Positions 1 to 7,815 of a stretch of DNA of 64,000 nucleotides are shown here, piece after piece. The DNA lies in the NCBI GenBank assembly GCA_035491895.1, contig DATJJY010000065.1:1-64000 (forward strand), read 5' to 3'. Both the position numbers and the translations under genes were made by a program. A model generated the notes under the pieces. It was not told the origin of the DNA. It ran no database searches and saw nothing but the letters and a program-made list of their open reading frames with translations. Position 1 is the stretch's first letter. Every line of letters begins with the position of its first letter. Source of the stretch: DASTHG01 sp035491895. GTDB lineage: Bacteria > Gemmatimonadota > Gemmatimonadetes > Gemmatimonadales > GWC2-71-9.

Positions 1-1209
1 CGACCGTCCACTCTTGTAGGGAGAGTCCGCCTGCTTCGCCACGATCCCTTCGAGCCCCATCCCCACCGCCTGATCGTACAGCGCTTCCCCCTCCTTCTCG
101 AAGTGCTCGGAGTACTTCAGCGGCCCCGCCTCGGGGAGCACGCTGCGGAGCAACGCTTTGCGCTTGACGAGGGGGAGCGAGCGCAGGTCGAATCCTTCGA
201 GCGCCATCAGATCGAAGAGATAGAGCGTGCCGGGGCTTTCGACCGACGCGTGACGGATGTCGGGGGCGCGGCCGATGCGGGCCCGGTTCTGGAGCCGCTG
301 GAAGCTGGGACGTCCGGCGTCGTCGAGGATGACGAGCTCGCCGTCCATCAGCACGTTGGCATACGGCAGCGCCGCGATCGGACGGATCAGCTCCGGGAAG
401 GCGGCGCTGTAGTCGTTGCCGTTGCGCGAAATGAGTCGAGCCTGTCCATTTTCCTTCACCGCGCGCATGCGATAGCCGTCGAGTTTGACCTCGAACAGCC
501 AGCCGGCGCGGGAGAACGGCTCCTCCCGCGTCTCGGCGAGCATCGGCGCGACGTCGTCCGCCCGGACGGCTCGGACGGGCGCCTTGACCTTCTTGAGCTC
601 CGCTACGAGCTGCGCCGCTTTCTTGTTACCGTCGCGCAGCTCCTCGACGGTCAACCCCGAGAGCACCGAGCCTGGCGGAAACGTGTCGCCGTTCTTGGAG
701 ACGTAGGCGTCGCGCTCCTTGATCAGCAGCCACTCCTTCTCCGCTTTCTTGATCTTCACGAGCGTCCACACGCCCCGCAGCTTGTAGCCGCGCAGCTCGA
801 AGAGCAGCTTCCCCTTTTGTATCCCTTCGATCGGATCTTCGAGCGCCAGCCATAGGCCGCGATCCCACACGATGACGGCGCCCGCCCCGTAGTTGCCCTC
901 GGGGATGATCCCTTCGAAGTCGCCGTATTCGATCGGGTGATCCTCGACGTGGACGGCGAGACGCTTGTCGGCGGGGTCCGCGGACGGCCCACGGGGGACC
1001 GCCCAGGACTTTAGCACTCCTTCCAACTCCAGTCTCAGGTCGAAGTGCAGGCGCGTCGCCGCGTGCTGGTGGACGATGAAGCGTCGCCCCGGCTCGGCAG
1101 CGACCGCGCCCGAAGGCTCCGGCGTGCGGTCGGCCGAGCGCTTGGCGCGATAGGGGGCGAGCGCATCGCCGGTCGGCGTGGGGCCAGGTGGAGGCTTGGG
1201 GGGACGCAT
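1..1209 (-). CDS. ligD: ATP-dependent DNA ligase LigD (N-terminal 3'-phosphoesterase plus ligase core), cut by the left edge
   Basis: This is the DNA ligase of bacterial non-homologous end joining. The frame is open from an ATG at 1209 to the window edge, giving 403 codons with the C-terminus missing. Residues about 43-190 are the 3'-phosphoesterase domain, with the H-x5-H-x-D pattern at H49/H55/D57 and another His in HVED near 87. The ligase core follows from about 218. It has the nucleotidyl-lysine motif EVKLDGYR (Lys242), an SRNGND motif and DGELVILD. The order PE then ligase matches the first two thirds of Pseudomonas-type LigD, so a polymerase domain could lie beyond the edge, but this cannot be seen. 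The gene lies about 920 bp from ku and is read in the opposite direction. A hexamer TACTAT ends 12 nt before the ATG. Family assignment is firm; full domain content is unknown. Confidence 0.95.
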   Translation of the reverse strand, partial: MRPPKPPPGPTPTGDALAPYRAKRSADRTPEPSGAVAAEPGRRFIVHQHAATRLHFDLRLELEGVLKSWAVPRGPSADPADKRLAVHVEDHPIEYGDFEGIIPEGNYGAGAVIVWDRGLWLALEDPIEGIQKGKLLFELRGYKLRGVWTLVKIKKAEKEWLLIKERDAYVSKNGDTFPPGSVLSGLTVEELRDGNKKAAQLVAELKKVKAPVRAVRADDVAPMLAETREEPFSRAGWLFEVKLDGYRMRAVKENGQARLISRNGNDYSAAFPELIRPIAALPYANVLMDGELVILDDAGRPSFQRLQNRARIGRAPDIRHASVESPGTLYLFDLMALEGFDLRSLPLVKRKALLRSVLPEAGPLKYSEHFEKEGEALYDQAVGMGLEGIVAKQADSPYKSGRS

Positions 1210-1318
1210 GGTCGTGGCTGCATAGTAATCCGCTTCCAGTGGGTGGGAAAACGGCCGCGCCGAGGGCCAAGCCCCGCGGCGCGGCAGGGAGTGCTGGCAG
1301 ATCGAGCCAACACCCCGA

Positions 1319-1984
1319 TCAGCGAAAAATATCGATCGTCACGTTGTGACTAGTTCCGATGAGGGCATCGCTGAAGGGGGAGATCGACACGCCGACCACC
1401 TTCCCCACAGCAGTCGCCGACACGGTACTGGAGCTGCCCTGAAACAGCTGCCGAACGCCCGGGTAGACCAGCTGGCTCGTGCCGTTCGCGGTCGCGGTGA
1501 AGAAGCCGTTGACCTTCCAATCCACCGTGATCTGCCCTGTCGGCCCTACGCTGAAGAAATTCGGATTTCCAGTAGTGTTGGTACTCAGATGCAGTTGCCT
1601 ACCGGACATGCCGCCACTCAGATCCCGGTTTGGAATCAGGCCGAACCCGTACACGAGCGAGCAGTTAAAGAAGATGTCGCATTGCTCGATGAAGTAGTTC
1701 AGGAACGTCTGCGGGTTGTTGGTCGTTCCACTTCGACCCACCGTAAGCGAGCCGAAATTGAAGGTTCCGCTGAGAGTGTCGCCACCCGACCAGTTCGCGA
1801 AGCCAATGTCCCCGTTCGCGACGACGTGCGACTGGCTGCCGCCTCCTCCACCACCCCCGGTGTCACTCGCGGTCGCGAATCGCGGCGTGGTTCCGGCGTG
1901 CCGCGGCGCCGTAGCTGCCTCCTGGCAGCCGACTGCCAGTCCAGCGACCACAATTCCCGTGATGGCGATCTTCGATCTGAGCAT
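1319..1984 (-). CDS. putative lipoprotein, family not recognised
   Basis: The protein has 221 aa. It begins with a basic n-region, a hydrophobic stretch and a lipobox-like AVGC ending at Cys20, so it should be exported and lipid-anchored. A Gly-rich linker (seven Gly in a row near residue 45) precedes a compact domain of about 160 aa. That domain is rich in Thr, Asn and aromatic residues, looks mostly beta, and has a Cys pair (CDIFFNC) that could form a disulfide. An AGGAGG ribosome site lies just upstream of the ATG. I do not recognise the domain. The gene sits between the ligD and ku genes, but nothing in the sequence ties it to end joining. Confidence 0.75.
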   Translation of the reverse strand: MLRSKIAITGIVVAGLAVGCQEAATAPRHAGTTPRFATASDTGGGGGGGSQSHVVANGDIGFANWSGGDTLSGTFNFGSLTVGRSGTTNNPQTFLNYFIEQCDIFFNCSLVYGFGLIPNRDLSGGMSGRQLHLSTNTTGNPNFFSVGPTGQITVDWKVNGFFTATANGTSQLVYPGVRQLFQGSSSTVSATAVGKVVGVSISPFSDALIGTSHNVTIDIFR

Positions 1985-2117
1985 GGTCGCGCCTCCTAGG
2001 GCGGGAGTTTCGCTGAGCCTAGTAGTCGCCGGTCAAGCGCCGGACAATTTGCTCACGCGGGACAAGTGCCTCTCGGGCTTATGCTTGGAACCGTTTGCGC
2101 ACACTCCCCGACCTTCA

Positions 2118-2123
2118 TATAGT
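2118..2123 (+). promoter_or_regulatory. -10 hexamer TATAGT of ku, probably leaderless
   Basis: TATAGT ends 7 nt before the chosen ku ATG, and a -35-like TTGCGC (2095-2100) lies 17 bp upstream of it. No Shine-Dalgarno sequence fits in between. Transcription would start at or next to the ATG. This supports the start at 2131 over an in-frame ATG at 2095. Confidence 0.5.
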
Positions 2124-2130
2124 TGGCGAT

Positions 2131-2979
2131 ATGCCCGCTCACTCGATTGGCTCCGCCACGATCTCCTTCGGGCTCGTTTCCGTCCCGATCAAGATGTTCT
2201 CGGCCGGCGAATCGTCCGCCGCGATCTCGTTCAACTGGCTCCACAAGAAGGACGGGGCCCGTCTGAAACAGCAGTACGTGTGCTCCAAGGACGGGGATAA
2301 GGTCGAGAAAGAAGACATGGTGAAGGGGTACGAGTTCTCGAAGGGGCAGTATGTGCAGTTCACACCGGACGAGCTCAAGGCACTGGAGGAAAAGGGCACC
2401 GGGTCGATCAACATCACCGAGTTCGTCGACGCGGAGACGGTGGACCGGATGTACATGGACAAGGTCTACTTCATGGGACCGGACAAGGGCGGGGACCGCG
2501 CCTTCACGCTACTCGGCGAGGCGCTGAAGAAGACCGGCAAGGTGGCGATCGGACAGTGGGCCGCGCGGGGGAAACAGTACCTCGTCATGATCCGGCCGCT
2601 CGGACACGGTCTGGCGATGGAGCAGCTGCGCTACGCCAACGAGGTCCGCTCGATCGACGAGGTGCCGATCCCGAAGGTCGATGTCAAGAAGCCCGAGCTC
2701 GACATGGCCGTCCAGCTCATCGAGCAGGCGGCGACCAAGAGCTTCCAGCCCGAGAAGTACGACGACACCGTGAAGCAGCGGATTCTGGAGCAGATCCAGC
2801 GCAAGGTCGATGGGAAGGAGATCACGGAGGAGCCCACCGAAGCTCCGAAGACGCAGATCATCGACCTGATGGAGGCGCTGAAAGCCAGCCTCTCCAAAGG
2901 CAAGAGCGCTGCCGAGACCGAGCGCAAAGCCGCCAAGGGCACCAAGACCGCGCCGAGGAAGAAAGCTGCCAGCGCCTAG
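2131..2979 (+). CDS. ku: Ku protein, non-homologous end joining
   Basis: Bacterial Ku forms a homodimeric ring on DNA ends and recruits LigD. The 282-aa product starts MPAHSIGSATISFGLV, the usual N-terminus of the family. It carries the core beta-barrel motifs (VCSKDGD, KGYEFSKGQYV, FTPDELKALE) and the LRYANEVRS region, and ends in a Lys/Ala-rich tail (about residues 255-282) of the kind that contacts DNA or LigD. An ATG 36 nt upstream is in frame, but the 12 extra residues are not family-like, and the TATAGT hexamer would then lie inside the gene. It pairs functionally with ligD at the left edge. Length is normal for bacterial Ku (about 260-300 aa). Confidence 0.96.
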   Translation: MPAHSIGSATISFGLVSVPIKMFSAGESSAAISFNWLHKKDGARLKQQYVCSKDGDKVEKEDMVKGYEFSKGQYVQFTPDELKALEEKGTGSINITEFVDAETVDRMYMDKVYFMGPDKGGDRAFTLLGEALKKTGKVAIGQWAARGKQYLVMIRPLGHGLAMEQLRYANEVRSIDEVPIPKVDVKKPELDMAVQLIEQAATKSFQPEKYDDTVKQRILEQIQRKVDGKEITEEPTEAPKTQIIDLMEALKASLSKGKSAAETERKAAKGTKTAPRKKAASA

Positions 2980-2990
2980 TTTAGCTCCGC

Positions 2991-5891
2991 GTGGATGACG
3001 TCACCACTCGCTTAAGTCGGGCGCTCGCAGGCCGCTACACGATCGAACAAGAGATCGGCAGCGGCGGCATGGCGACCGTGCACGTGGCGCACGACCTGCG
3101 CCACCACCGTCGTGTCGCCGTGAAGGTGCTGCGCCCCGAGCTGGCGGCCGTCCTGGGCTCGTCGCGGTTCCTGCGCGAGATCGAAATCGTGGCAGCGCTC
3201 GCGCACCCCCACATCCTGCCGCTGCACGACTCCGGCGAGGCCGACGGACTGTTGTTCTACGTGATGCCCCTCGTCGAAGGCGAGTCGCTGCGGACGCGAC
3301 TCGCGCGCGATGGCGCGATGCCGATCCCCGACGCGGTGCGGATACTCCGTGACATCGCCGACGCCCTGAGCTACGCCCACGAGCACGGCGTGGTCCACCG
3401 GGACATCAAGCCGGACAACGTGATGCTCGCCGCCCGGCACGCGTCCGTGACGGACTTCGGGATCGCCAAGGCCGTGAGCGAAGCTGCGGTGAATACCCGG
3501 ATCACGAGCACCGGTGTGTCGATTGGAACTCCGGCCTACATGGCTCCCGAGCAGTGCGTCGCGGATCCCAACGTGGATCATCGCGCCGACATCTACTCGC
3601 TCGGCGTCGTCGCCTTCGAGATGCTGACCGGGCGTCCACCCTTCACCGGTCCCACCCCGCAGTCGGTCGTGGCGGCCCAGCTCACCGAACCGCCGCCACC
3701 GGTGCAGCGGTTCCGGAGCGAGCTCTCCGACTCGCTCGCCGCCCTGGTCATGCGGTGTCTGGAAAAAGCTCCCGCCAAGCGGTGGCAATCGGCGGACGAG
3801 CTGCTGTCCCGGCTGGAAGCCCTGAGCGCCCCCGGCGCTCGGCCCGAACGGATGCGGCGGTTGCCGCCTTGGGCCCTCGTGGGCGGCGCCGTTGCGGCCG
3901 TCGCACTGCTGGCGGGCGCGACACTCGGCGTGCGCCGCACGGCCCGCGTTCACTGGGTGCGAGAGCAAGCGGTTCCGGAAATTCGCCAACTCGTCGACAG
4001 CGGCGACTACGAGCACGCGTACCGGTTGGCACGGCAGGCGAGCGCCATCCTCCCCGACGAGCCGACCTTGCGACGGCTCTGGCCCCGGATCGCCCTGGCC
4101 GTCAACATCCGCACCGAGCCCCCGGGAGCCCGGCTGTACCGGCGCGACTACTCGGCCAGTGATACGACCTGGCAGCTCGTGGGCGAGACGCCGCTGGACA
4201 GCCTGTGGTTCCCCCTCGGCTTCTCCAGGATCAAGCTGGAGAAGTCTGGATACCGCACGTTCCTCGGCGCCCTCGATCCACATTGGGTTCCCGGCCAGCC
4301 GATCCCGCTCGAGCACGACACGACCACACCCGCGGGCATGGTCCGGGTCCTGGGCACCGATCGGCTCGAGCTCCACTTCCCCGGGCTCGACCACCTCCCA
4401 CCGGTGCCCCTGGCCGACTACTTCCTCGACCGCACCGAAGTCACCAATCGCGAGTTCAAGGTCTTCGTCGACAGCGGTGGCTATCGCCGACGGCAGCTCT
4501 GGAAGGACGACTTCGTGCGGGAGGGCCAGCGCGTTTCGTGGGACCAGGCGATGTCGCTGTTTCAGGACAAGACCGGCCGCCCGGGGCCGGCGACCTGGGA
4601 AGCCGGCACCTATCCGGCGGGTCAGGCGGAATACCCGGTCACCGGAGTGAGCTGGTATGAAGCCGCAGCGTATGCCAGGTTCGTCGGCAAGGCGCTGCCC
4701 ACCATCTCGCACTGGAGCCGCGCGGCGGAGACCAGGGACGCTTCCTGGATCGTGCCCGCCAGCAATTTCGCGAACCGTGGGCCGGCTCCCGTGGGGTCGT
4801 ATGGTGGACTGGGGCCGTTCGGCACCGTGGACATGGCCGGCAACGCCCGCGAGTGGTGCTACAACGAGACCGGCGGACAGCGCTACATCCTGGGTGGCGG
4901 GTGGGACGACGCCACGTACCACTTCACCGAGGCGTTCGCGCAGCCGCCTTTCGACCGCTCGGTCACCAACGGTTTCCGGCTCGCCTTGTACGCGCCTCAC
5001 GACAGCACCGTGGCCCTCGCGGCCCGGCCAGTCGCGCGGCCGAGTCGCGATTTCGCTCGCGAACGCCCGGTGTCGGACGCGGTGTTCGACATCTACCGGC
5101 GCGCCTACGCCTACGATCGAGCTCAGCTACACGCGGTTGTCGAGGAAGCCGACAGCAGCGGGGCGGACTGGGTGATGCAACGCGTTTCGTTCGACGCTGC
5201 GTACGGCGGCGAGCGGATGGTCGCTTACCTGTTTCTGCCGAGAGGGGCCCAGCCCCCCTACCAGACCGTCGTGTACTTCCCGGGCGCGATCGCGCTGGTG
5301 ACTCGCTCGTCGGGCACGTCGCTGGAACTGGACGCCATCGACTTCATTCTGAAGAGCGGGCGTGCCGTCATCTACCCCGTCTACAAGAGCACGTACGAGC
5401 GGGGGGACAGTCTGCTCAGCTGGTACGCCAACGAGTCGAATGTGTACCGGGAACACGTCATCATGTGGGCGAAGGATTTCCGGCGCTCCGTCGACTACCT
5501 CGAGTCGCGACCCGACATCGACACCGGCCGCATCGCGTACTACGGGCGCAGCTGGGGTGGCTTCCTGGGCGGGCTGATTCCCGCACTCGAGCCGCGGCTC
5601 AAGACGTCCGTCCTGTACGTCGCGGGACTGGAAGTGCAGCGCGGCCAGCCGGAGGTCGAGCCGATCAACTTCCTCCCCCGGATCACCATCCCCGTGCTGA
5701 TGCTGAACGGCCGCTACGATCACTTCTTCCCCGTCGAGACGTCGCAGATCCCGATGTTCCGTCTGCTGGGGACCCCGCCGGACCACAAGCGGCACGTCAT
5801 CTACCCAGGCGGACACTTCGTGCCGCGCACGCTATTGATCTCCGAAGTGCTGGACTGGCTCGATCGGTATCTCGGCCCGGTGGGACGCTAA
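2991..5891 (+). CDS. membrane-anchored Ser/Thr kinase fused to a SUMF1-like domain and an alpha/beta hydrolase
   Basis: The product has 966 aa from a GTG start. Residues about 15-275 are a Pkn-type kinase: GSGGMATV glycine loop, Lys45, HRDIKPDN (Asp138), DFG 155-157, MAPEQ. A single TM segment spans about 293-314. Residues 370-430 look like a PEGA domain. Residues 450-667 are a formylglycine-generating-enzyme (SUMF1) fold with VTGVSWYEAAAYARF and GNAREWC. Only one Cys is visible in that fold, so FGE chemistry is unlikely. The last 290 residues are an alpha/beta hydrolase with GRSWGG (Ser854), Asp910 and His942. The kinase should face the cytoplasm and the other domains the outside. The gene starts 12 bp after ku, and its stop overlaps the stop of the opposite DUF72 gene. 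The role is unknown; signal-coupled hydrolysis is only an inference. Confidence 0.9.
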   Translation: MDDVTTRLSRALAGRYTIEQEIGSGGMATVHVAHDLRHHRRVAVKVLRPELAAVLGSSRFLREIEIVAALAHPHILPLHDSGEADGLLFYVMPLVEGESLRTRLARDGAMPIPDAVRILRDIADALSYAHEHGVVHRDIKPDNVMLAARHASVTDFGIAKAVSEAAVNTRITSTGVSIGTPAYMAPEQCVADPNVDHRADIYSLGVVAFEMLTGRPPFTGPTPQSVVAAQLTEPPPPVQRFRSELSDSLAALVMRCLEKAPAKRWQSADELLSRLEALSAPGARPERMRRLPPWALVGGAVAAVALLAGATLGVRRTARVHWVREQAVPEIRQLVDSGDYEHAYRLARQASAILPDEPTLRRLWPRIALAVNIRTEPPGARLYRRDYSASDTTWQLVGETPLDSLWFPLGFSRIKLEKSGYRTFLGALDPHWVPGQPIPLEHDTTTPAGMVRVLGTDRLELHFPGLDHLPPVPLADYFLDRTEVTNREFKVFVDSGGYRRRQLWKDDFVREGQRVSWDQAMSLFQDKTGRPGPATWEAGTYPAGQAEYPVTGVSWYEAAAYARFVGKALPTISHWSRAAETRDASWIVPASNFANRGPAPVGSYGGLGPFGTVDMAGNAREWCYNETGGQRYILGGGWDDATYHFTEAFAQPPFDRSVTNGFRLALYAPHDSTVALAARPVARPSRDFARERPVSDAVFDIYRRAYAYDRAQLHAVVEEADSSGADWVMQRVSFDAAYGGERMVAYLFLPRGAQPPYQTVVYFPGAIALVTRSSGTSLELDAIDFILKSGRAVIYPVYKSTYERGDSLLSWYANESNVYREHVIMWAKDFRRSVDYLESRPDIDTGRIAYYGRSWGGFLGGLIPALEPRLKTSVLYVAGLEVQRGQPEVEPINFLPRITIPVLMLNGRYDHFFPVETSQIPMFRLLGTPPDHKRHVIYPGGHFVPRTLLISEVLDWLDRYLGPVGR

Positions 5892-6592
5892 GCCTCGAAC
5901 AGCGCAGCGAACCGCTGCGCGAGCTTCGGTCCTTCGCCCGACTCCTCGTGCTTGAAGAAGACGAATGCCTCGGTCCATGGTTTTCCCAGCTCCGCGATCT
6001 GCTTCGCCCACGTCTCGAGATCCGTCTCCTGGTAGCCCTCGTCGCGCAGGCGGAAATAGCCGAAATCCGCGGTCGCCTGCAGCGGGGTGTGGCCGTCCTC
6101 CGTGTCGGCGATGCACAACGCCGCGTTGGCGGCCCGCAGCGCTTCGTAGGTAGCGTCGGCGAACCACGACGCGTTGCGGAACTCGAAGGCGCAGCGCAGA
6201 TCGGCGGGAAACAGCGTGAGGAAGTCCTTCAGGCGCGCCAGGTCCTGCTTGAAGTTCGGCGGAAGCTGCACCAGGATCGGCCCGAGCTTGGGGCCGAGGG
6301 GGCGGACGGTTTCGGTGAAGAAGCGCAACGGATCATCGACGTCGCGCAGCCGGGCCATGTGCGTGATACGCTGCGGCGTCTTGAGCACGAAGGTGAACCC
6401 GTCGGGAACGGCCGCATTCCAACCCGCAACGGTCTTGGCGGTCGGCATCCGGTAGAACGTGTAGTTGATCTCGACGGTGGAGAGCCGGCCCGCGTAGTAG
6501 GGGAGCATCTCCGGCGGCTTGATCTTCGCGGGATAGAACGTCCCCTTCCACTCGGGGAAATTGTATCCCGAGGTGCCGACGTGGAGTCGCAT
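5888..6592 (-). CDS. DUF72 family protein (TIM-barrel, YecE-like)
   Basis: The 234-aa protein starts MRLHVGTSGYNFPEWKG, the hallmark N-terminus of DUF72. It contains the family's EINYTFYRMP, FVLKTPQRITH, VQLPPNF and FEFRNASW motifs in order. DUF72 is a TIM-barrel family without an established reaction; iron-sulfur or redox roles have been suggested for some members. The start at 6592 is supported by the domain start and by TATACT ending 6 nt upstream with no SD. A longer upstream open frame is not family-like. It is divergent from the peroxiredoxin gene across 42 bp that hold overlapping -10 elements, so the two may be co-regulated. Its stop codon overlaps the stop of the kinase fusion gene. 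Confidence 0.92.
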   Translation of the reverse strand: MRLHVGTSGYNFPEWKGTFYPAKIKPPEMLPYYAGRLSTVEINYTFYRMPTAKTVAGWNAAVPDGFTFVLKTPQRITHMARLRDVDDPLRFFTETVRPLGPKLGPILVQLPPNFKQDLARLKDFLTLFPADLRCAFEFRNASWFADATYEALRAANAALCIADTEDGHTPLQATADFGYFRLRDEGYQETDLETWAKQIAELGKPWTEAFVFFKHEESGEGPKLAQRFAALFEA

Positions 6593-6598
6593 GAACGA

Positions 6599-6606
6599 AG
6601 TATATT
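6599..6606. promoter_or_regulatory. overlapping divergent -10 elements (AGTATATT)
   Basis: Read on the plus strand, TATATT at 6601-6606 lies 28 nt before the peroxiredoxin ATG, which has a GAGG-type SD. Read on the minus strand, TATACT at 6604-6599 lies 6 nt before the DUF72 ATG. The two hexamers share four positions, so one open complex site could serve both directions. Confidence 0.45.
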
Positions 6607-6634
6607 CCGAAACCCTCTTTCCGAGGCAGGCTGC

Positions 6635-7210
6635 ATGCGTGCGCTGATGTTCGCTGCCGTCGCCGCCCCATTGGCCGTGTCGCTCGCGGCTCAGCAACCG
6701 GCGGTGCCGGAGGATCCCAAACCCCTCGAGGTCGGCGCGGTGGCACCGGACTTCACGATGCCGGGGTCGACGCGGTTCGGGCTGCTCAAGAACCCGATCC
6801 ACCTGAGCGATTTCAAGGGCAAGACGGTCGTGCTCGCGTTCTTCTTCAAGGCGCGAACACGGGGCTGAACGATTCAAATGAACGCGTACCGTGATCAGTA
6901 CGCGCAGCTCTTCAAGGGTGGCAAGAACGTGGTGCTCATCGCGATCAGCGCGGACGTCGATACGGCTCAGCAGTCCTGGGCGCGCGACGCGGAGTTCCCG
7001 TACCTGTTCGCGAGCGATACCGGCTCGGCGGTCGGCAAGGCGTACGGGGCCTACATCGGCAAGTACAACCTCGACAATCGCACGCTGTTTATCGTCGGAC
7101 CGGATGGGAAGATCGCCTGGCGGGCAGCGCCGTTCCGGGAGATCGACCCGACGGCCTACAAGGAGCTAGCGACGGCGATCGATGGTTTGGTGCCGAAAGA
7201 GGGACGGTAG
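6635..7210 (+). CDS. exported peroxiredoxin with in-frame UGA at the peroxidatic position (candidate selenoprotein)
   Basis: An AhpC/TSA-fold peroxiredoxin of 191 residues if TGA at 6866-6868 is read as selenocysteine (residue 78). The N-terminus is a signal peptide (AVSLAAQQ), so it works outside the cytoplasm. The fold motifs continue across the TGA in one frame: APDFTMPG, VVLAFFFKARTRG, then [TGA]TIQM, then AYRDQYAQLF, VVLIAISAD and LFIVGPDGKIAW. In relatives the residue before T-x-Q-M is the catalytic Cys. The protein has no Cys anywhere else, so without Sec it has no redox residue. A perfect 7-bp hairpin with an 8-nt loop follows 14 nt after the TGA. The alternative is a nonsense mutation or base error (TGC to TGA). 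Opposite and downstream are the CcdA and TlpA-like genes, a plausible electron supply. Confidence 0.85.
6883..6904 (+). promoter_or_regulatory. SECIS-like hairpin inside the peroxiredoxin gene
   Basis: CGCGTAC (6883-6889) pairs perfectly with GTACGCG (6898-6904) around the 8-nt loop CGTGATCA. The loop begins 22 nt after the last base of the TGA, its second base is G, and it contains GU. Bacterial SECIS elements are described as a stem-loop with a loop of 3-14 nt, a G in the first two loop positions, and a UGA-to-loop distance of about 16-37 nt. All these conditions are met. SelB binding itself is inferred. Confidence 0.6.
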
Positions 7211-7302
7211 GAGACGGTAGGAGACGGTAGGGGACGGCAGGGGACGGTAATAGGGGATGAATTAACCCCTACCGTCTTCTACCGTCCCCTACCATCCCCT
7301 AC
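7201..7302. repeat. inverted arrays of a 10-bp repeat between convergent genes
   Basis: Five tandem units of GRGACGGTAG (7201-7250) are followed, after about 15 bp, by about four units in reverse complement (7265-7302, CCCCTACCGT and variants). The arms can form a long hairpin. The arrays overlap the last codons of both neighbours: they encode the end of the peroxiredoxin (EGR) and the end of the thioredoxin-like protein (GDGRGR). A bidirectional terminator role is plausible. Confidence 0.85.
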
Positions 7303-7815
7303 AACTCTTTGAAGCGCTGCCTCGATATCCTGCTCCGACCCCACGCCCGTATACACGACCTTCCCTTTCGCATCGAGCAGCACGATGTAGCTGGTCGACG
7401 GCGCCTGAAATGCCCGCACCGCCCCGCCGTTCGCGTCCCACAAGAACGGAAATGGCTGCGGCTGCCTGGCCAGGTGGCGCTTCACGCTGGCCGGACTCTC
7501 GTTCACGGCCACGGCGACGGCCACGAAGGCGACCTGGTCCTTGTGGCGTGCGTACGCGGAGTCGAGCCGGGGCATCAACGCGGCACAAAGCGGGCACCAC
7601 GTCGCCCAAAACTCGATCAATAGCGGCTGCTTGCCGATCATGGCGCCGAGATTCGCGGGGCGGCCGTCCAGATCCTGAATCGTCACGGGGGGTGGGGTCG
7701 CGCCGATGGCGATCCCCATGTCTCCCTCGTCCTGCGCCATGGCTCGCCCCGCGATCCCCAACAGCAGGCCGAGCACGCAGAGAACCACTCCCCACTGCCC
7801 AGGTTTTTTCGTCAC
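7279..7815 (-). CDS. TlpA-like exported thioredoxin
   Basis: A 178-aa thiol-disulfide protein of the TlpA/ResA type. An N-terminal hydrophobic segment (VVLCVLGLLLGIAGRAMA) acts as signal or anchor. The thioredoxin fold follows, with FWATWCPLC as the redox site (CPLC rather than the common CxPC variants) and the cis-Pro-bearing APSTSY region. The GTG start is set by a 4-bp GTGA overlap with the upstream ccdA stop, so the two are translationally coupled. The last residues (about VGDGRGR) are encoded by the 10-bp repeat array. CcdA would pass electrons from cytoplasmic thioredoxin to this protein. A periplasmic peroxiredoxin next door is a possible client, which is inference. Confidence 0.9.
   Translation of the reverse strand: MTKKPGQWGVVLCVLGLLLGIAGRAMAQDEGDMGIAIGATPPPVTIQDLDGRPANLGAMIGKQPLLIEFWATWCPLCAALMPRLDSAYARHKDQVAFVAVAVAVNESPASVKRHLARQPQPFPFLWDANGGAVRAFQAPSTSYIVLLDAKGKVVYTGVGSEQDIEAALQRVVGDGRGR

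Noticed and set aside
2095..2130. Earlier in-frame ATG for ku
   Set aside because: The 12 extra residues are not family-like, and the -10 hexamer TATAGT would lie inside the gene.
3012..5000. Long open frame antisense to the kinase fusion gene
   Set aside because: GC-rich third positions open the antisense frame. It has no domain, no SD, and a composition typical of shadow frames. The same holds for long frames opposite the M14 gene (35978-37411) and the ABC gene (42041-43942).
3000..5000. The SUMF1 domain as a formylglycine-generating enzyme acting on sulfatases
   Set aside because: Only one Cys is visible in the domain, no sulfatase gene is present, and kinase-SUMF1 fusions are commonly non-FGE.
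6866..6868. The TGA as proof of a peroxiredoxin pseudogene or of two separate genes
   Set aside because: The frame is intact on both sides with full family motifs, the TGA is exactly at the catalytic position, and a SECIS-like hairpin follows. A pseudogene or base error remains possible and is stated in the entry.
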